A stretch of DNA of 64,000 nt from Antedon bifida (lineage: Eukaryota > Echinodermata > Crinoidea > Comatulida > Antedonidae). The notes under the pieces were generated by a model. The model had not been told where the DNA came from, made no database searches, and saw only the letters and a program-made list of their open reading frames with translations. Both the position numbers and the translations under genes were made by a program. Positions 59,010 to 64,000 of this stretch are shown one piece after another (the stretch's first letter is position 1; the number at the start of each line of letters is the position of its first letter). Location of the stretch: NCBI GenBank assembly GCA_963402885.1, contig OY727095.1, positions 10,731,001 through 10,795,000 of the forward strand. Direction: 5' to 3'.

Positions 59010-59330
59010 TTTATTATTCTCTAAATCTACAAATTTTAAATCATTCAAACACCGAAATACTTCGCAAAATATGTAAGGTAAAAATAAAGCATTAATTTTT
59101 ATCAATTATGTAAAACTTATATTGGATATTTGATTAGTTATATTTTTATATTATTATTGTAATCATTATTCTCTAACTTTACAAATTGTAAATCATTCAA
59201 ACACAGAAATACTTTGTTAAATATGTAAGGTAAAAATAAAGCATTAATTGTTATACATCATTTAAAACTTATCTTAGATATTTGATTAGTTAAATTTGTA
59301 TATTATTATTGCAATCATATTCATTAAATC
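59010..59330. repeat. Two-unit tandem duplication, period about 152 bp
   Basis: ATCATTCAAACAC starts at about 59040 and 59192. Both units carry GAAATACTT, AAATATGTAAGGTAAAAATAAAGCATTAATT, AAAACTTAT, GATATTTGATTAGTTA and TATTATTATTG in the same order. Non-coding. Confidence 0.8.
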
Positions 59331-61549
59331 GATCATCCTATTATTTAAGATATCATCAAAATATGTTTACGAATTAGAATTTTACCTACTAATAAACTTA
59401 ATCAATATAATGCATTGCTAAAGAAAACATAGTGCAGACGTATTATTTCGTTATTTCTCCTACCGTCACCAGTAACAATATACCATTCACAATTACCGAA
59501 ACATGAATGTATAAGTTTTATTGAATATGGTAATCCTTTATTATAATATTATTGTTTATTTAATTCATTGTTTCCTCACCGTTTCGTAACATTTCTGATA
59601 ATATATATATATATATATTTTTTGCGTTATACAGTTTGCTCTCTGCTTATACAGTAGGCCTACAAACAAAGCACACTACATCATTATTAAATTCTCGATA
59701 ATGGCCAACTTATGCAAAGTTGCGTAAGTGTGATAATAATATCAATATATGTACATAACCTGCAAAAGAAACAGTTATACATACGACAAACATTTATGAT
59801 TTAGAATGAACTTACGTTTTATCACCCGACGACGTTGAATGATAGTAAATAACTTCCCTCAGTTATAACATAAAAAAAATCTATATACTATGAGTTGAGC
59901 AAAGAGGAGAATACTAAGATAACTGAGATTGCCTTGTATTTATAAATCAATAAACCGTCTATGAATGCATTCACCCCTCCTTTATGTGTCTCAAGATTAC
60001 AAAATGACGGACGGTACAGCCCAGAACTTAGCATGTCCAACCAACTGCCACATCACCGGTAATTAAGATACATCGAGGCGATGAAACTGTTTCAAGCCTG
60101 CTTACGCAAATCAAATCTCTATTTTATCAAACAAGGCTTATTGGACTATTTAACTTGTAGTCTGAGAAGAAAAACAATGTGTTGATTTGGAGTTAGTGGT
60201 TGGATAATGCGAATTGTTCCATTAGGAGAAATCTACGACAATTAATACGGTGCCTAATTATCGACGACTTTCCTTTGAAATCTCTAGATTACTCGTAGAG
60301 TAAAATACGCGATCTGGTCAGAAATGATTAATTTGAAATAATAGTTTTACAATTTTACCAAATAAAGCATAATTATGGTAATTATACTATGATTTCAATC
60401 TAAAAATAATGTAGATACTCTGCTAAAAGGTATAATGTAACATTGATTTAATGTTAATGATAGTTTAATTCTCCAAAAGTGACCAAACATGATTACCATA
60501 AACTAGCAATATCACCTCAAATTTCCTTAAACATACACAATTATTATGAGATGCGAAGTAGAATGTTTCTTGGATTTACTTGTGTTTTTTTTTCAAGGTG
60601 AGTGCATAATAAATAAAAAGAAAATAACTAATCTCGATTTAATTTCTATGTATACAGTACATGAATATTACGGTGGTACTGTTATTACCATTATTGATAA
60701 ATATCAATATTGTTTGTATTGAAGAATCAATTTTGATTATGTATTACTTAATATACTGGTAACATAACAAAAAACGTAACACTCGCATAACAATGATCAT
60801 TCGTATTACTAACACGATATTATTGAATGGATAAATTCTAACTGAAGAGAACTGTTTTGACGTCATTATTTACATGGTTATTTTAGCTAATTATCCTTCT
60901 CTACATTAATTATTATATTTGCGAATTAACAATAACACGTGGAGAAATCCTTTAATCCGGTCTTCTATGTGAAACCTTAATAAAGCCTGCTCGAGAAGTA
61001 ATTATACCTTTGCTAATTGAACCTCCCGGATACTTGTATAAACCTTTTAAAAATGTCGTCATCGCTTGGCATATCGCAATGTCACGCGTAATTAGCCAAT
61101 GATTGAAGTTCTTTTGTCACCGCGCGGCATACGTACTAGCCGCGCCACCAATGGTTAAAATTCTGTCGTGTTACTCTGAGCATGGCGGTAGACCTTTGTA
61201 GGCTAACTTACATCACAATGTAAACAACACACTTATTGATCGAATGAAGCTCGTTAATATTGGCTTCCGATATCTCAAAGATGACCAATATCACATGATC
61301 TAATGAATTTATCCAAAGGCTTCTTTCCTCCATGATAAACAGAACCGCTTTGATGCAAATTTATTCTGTCGTGTATAAGTTAGTTACTAAATGTAGTAAT
61401 TATTTGATTATAATAACCAAAATATCTAAGAATGATCATAATTGTGATTGTCTTACGATTATTATTTAATATATCAATTTAAAATTACCTTTTTATCTTG
61501 TGAAATTGATACGAATTTTATTTGATACACATAATACTATTTCATTCAA
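59331..61549. other. Gene-free stretch with an AT microsatellite
   Basis: An (AT)n run lies at about 59600-59618. Around 61080-61190 the sequence is relatively GC- and CpG-rich, with CCAAT words on both strands (AGCCAATGATTG, CACCAATGG), which could be promoter-like. No TATA element, transcription start or exon is evident. Confidence 0.4.
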
Positions 61550-61990
61550 TAGACGATATTATAATGTTTAGTTACAAGTATATCATGATGTTATCAGGTA
61601 CTTGGAATACAAGTTAGCCGCATTTACCTGATTGAATATAGACCTAATATTCTACTGAGGAAATCACCTAAACTAACAATTTAGATTTTAGACAAATTAA
61701 GCAAACATTTTTGCTTATACAATTATTGTATTGTATTTGTAAATTAAGAAAATTTAACATTTTTTATGCAAAAGTTAAGACGACTTTTTTTTTGCAGAAA
61801 TCAAGTTTCAGATATTTCGCATATAGGTATGAGGGGCGATGTGTTCTAAATTTTCTTTTCCCTTTTCATTATCAACATACGAAGGGAATGGCGTACGAAT
61901 AGTGACAATATTGTAATGTTTTAGTTCAAAATATGAGGACGTCATCAGTGGTACTTGAAATACAAGTAAGCCGTAGTTACCCGATTGAAC
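61550..61990. repeat. Duplicated segment, copies about 350 bp apart
   Basis: GTACTTGGAATACAAGTTAGCCG with TTACCTGATTGAA at about 61600-61638 recurs as GTACTTGAAATACAAGTAAGCCG with TTACCCGATTGAA at about 61950-61988. Upstream words (AATGTTTAGTT, ATGATG/ACGTC-TCA) also correspond. The intervening sequence is not obviously repeated. Confidence 0.55.
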
Positions 61991-62994
61991 CTCTTTGGGG
62001 CTCGTTTTATTGGTATTCAGTTTTATGTTATTTAATCTTACATCCAACTTGTGTACAAGTAAAATGAATACACTGAAATAGAAGCACTTCAATTTACTGC
62101 GTGATAGGCCTAATATCAGTCGAAAGTTGTGGATTTGGTTGTTCAAAAGGGTGCATTTATTTAACTCATCCAGAGAGAAGCATAGCTAAATACAAACTTA
62201 AATAAATCTTGTTCAAAAATGGAGTACAAATTTCGTTTCTAAACCAAATGTAAATGCAACATACGGTTCCAGTTCACCTTTACTTTGGACTTTATTACCT
62301 GTATTTAGTAAAGATTCCGCTTGTTCTTTAAATAGGCCGAAGCCTACTTTTATCTTCAAATTCACTTAAAATCATACTTTTTATTATATCATCACTTTTT
62401 TTTGCTAAAGCTTTCATATATAGTTTCGTTTTATCCATGTTTTGTGTTCGTAAAATAAATAACTGATATGAAATTTATCTTGTTCTTTATTGTGCAAAAT
62501 TCTAATATAATTCTAGTTGTGTGTTAATGGTATGACTGAGTCACTAATCTTAAATACTAAGAACACAACATAAAAATGTATTTTACAATAAAATACGTGT
62601 ACTGGTTTTGTGTATGTTGTACGGTATTGTATTATACTGTTTGACAATTTCTGAATTTACATCGTTTTAGAATGTATTTTTTTAGAAAATAATTATGTAT
62701 TTAAAGATTGTAAAATGAGTCACACTATGAGCTACTTGCCGATTTGAAAGTTTGACAAACCATTTGACTCGACTCTGACATTAATGGTCCGTACGAAGGA
62801 TGATTTTAACCCCAGTTTGATCTGAGCCTACATTACTGCGGATTATCGAACAGCATTTGAAATGACACTGTGTTTAATAGTACATGTCAATATTCAAATG
62901 TAATGATAAACTGTACAGGTACCGTACAGTTATAACAATTATGTAAAATAACATGTACGCTATTTGAAAACAATATATAAACAACCCATTGAGG
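61991..62994. other. Gene-free stretch
   Basis: The minus frame 61808-62146 overlaps the preceding duplication and shows no domain. Nothing else seen. Confidence 0.4.
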
Positions 62995-63050
62995 AAATTT
63001 GATTTGATTTAATCACTTTATTTCAGAATAAATATTCCATATATACTGTA
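62995..63050 (-). mobile_element. Possible LINE 3' tail (AATCA repeat)
   Basis: On the minus strand ATGGAATATTTATTCTGAAATAAAG leads into TGATTAAATCAAATCAAAT, a short tandem tail next to an AATAAA-like signal. Too short to assign a family. Confidence 0.35.
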
Positions 63051-63513
63051 CAACAAAAAATAATAATAAAATCAAACTAAAATAGGATTTTTTCCCACTT
63101 AGTGTAGAAATAAATTAACAACTATAGATTTAAGACAAATTATGAATAAAGTATTTTGCTTTATATTTTACCTTATATCTCGATTTAGCCAAGATGTACT
63201 GTAGTACTTTTTCTGATTTATGGACATTATTTGTAAATGCAAATGATGAAAACAAATTAAGTTTTATATTAGGAGGAGAGTCTGTTCCTTTTTCTAATTA
63301 AATCATATAACTCATTTGATAAATTTTGTAAAAAATATTTAAGTTCTGCATGGAAGAAACGATCCTCTTTAAAGTACTCCCAATGATTAATTTATTGTAT
63401 TGTTGCTTGTAAATACTGTAGTTTCTGGTTAATTTTGTTTTTGTTTGCTTAGTTTAGTTTAGTTATTCATGTCTTTTCTCGATTCTATTTTTCTGTGCAG
63501 TGTGTAAATAAGA

Positions 63514-63671
63514 CTTTTTAGTCGCGTAGACGCGACTCTATAGTTCACTATGTCGGTCGGTCTGTCTGTCGGTCTGTCGGTCTGTCGGTCTGTCTGTCGG
63601 TCTGTCGGTCTGTCTGTCGGTCCGGTATCACTATGCATTGTAGCACGCGACTTAATGGCTGTTGGCCTTGT
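63514..63671 (+). repeat. TCGG two-hairpin dispersed repeat, copy 10 (type B, long tract)
   Basis: TTTTTAGTCGCGTAGACGCGACT, CTATAGTTCACTATG, the longest TCGG/TCTG tract in the window (about 70 bp), TCCGGTATCACTATGCATTGTAGC, ACGCGACT, TTAATGGCTGTTGGCCTTGTTT. It is essentially identical to copy 5 outside the tract. Confidence 0.85.
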
Positions 63672-64000
63672 TTGAAAAGGTTTTAATAGAAATTTCTATT
63701 AAAAAATCATGTTTATTGTATCTAAATTGCATCCAATGAAAAAATCGACTTTATTTGACATTACGTTAAAATATGTCTGAGAATAGAATAATGTCTCACT
63801 GCTAAGTTTTAACTTTAATCAAGTTGATACTTAGCCTCACTATCTTTAAAAACCTCCAAAACATCTAAATAAATAGCTTCGCTGAAAGGGCAACCTTGAT
63901 TTTTATTATGAATTTCTAAAAAAAACCTTTTAACAAATAATATTTATTACTGGATCATTGTATCTAAATATCGATTTTATTACATTAAGGTTAAATATTT
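63672..64000. other. Gene-free stretch to window end
   Basis: AT-rich, nothing recognisable. Confidence 0.45.

Noticed and set aside
61808..62146. 112-residue minus frame
   Set aside because: It overlaps a duplicated non-coding segment, is Asn/Lys/Leu-biased, and has no signal, domain or splice context.

Overview
The window is AT-rich metazoan DNA, roughly two thirds A+T, with no operons or bacterial signals. It is dominated by mobile elements and other repeats. The BEL/Pao retrotransposon, the tRNA-derived SINE heads, a Penelope-like fragment and the very frequent palindrome TAGGCCTA suggest a marine invertebrate, possibly an echinoderm or other deuterostome. The taxonomic guess is inference only. 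Nearly all short open frames are chance frames in AT-rich or low-complexity DNA.

Only two coding regions are well supported. The first is a complete BEL/Pao LTR retrotransposon (34854-42318) with a 5-bp target duplication ATTTC, two 1126-bp LTRs that look identical by eye, and one intact 1710-codon gag-pol frame. It appears to be a very recent insertion. The second, on the minus strand at 53267-53656, is a 129-residue secreted precursor. It has a signal peptide, an acidic spacer and a 13-residue Cys-Cys peptide bounded by Lys-Arg sites. This is the layout of a neuropeptide or peptide hormone precursor, but I could not assign a family.

Layout. 0-5.5 kb is featureless AT-rich sequence. 5.5-7.8 kb has a small inverted-repeat element, a purine-rich repeat block and a SINE head. 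8.8-9.2 kb has a dispersed repeat and a small foldback. 13.4-17 kb has several local tandem duplications and a 23-bp minisatellite. 18.9-30.7 kb carries most copies of a short dispersed family containing a variable TCGG/TCTG tract and ends built from AGTCGCGT/ACGCGACT, plus an exact 18-bp array of GGAAATTTCC palindromes and a large foldback. 31-34.8 kb is a cluster of small inverted-repeat elements beside the BEL/Pao insertion. 43.5-46.2 kb has two further non-autonomous DNA elements, one with perfect 32-bp termini and a target duplication, and a LINE-like tail. 47 kb has a long polypurine tract. 48.1 and 55.7 kb carry a Penelope-like repeat, with a hammerhead-like core in the first copy. 53.3 kb has the peptide precursor. 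56-64 kb has more small elements and duplications.

The observations most worth following up are the two-hairpin TCGG family (ten copies, two subtypes, nine in the same orientation), the roughly forty-fold excess of TAGGCCTA, the orphan peptide precursor, the hammerhead-like motif and the GGAAATTTCC array. All comparisons were made by eye without alignment or database searches.
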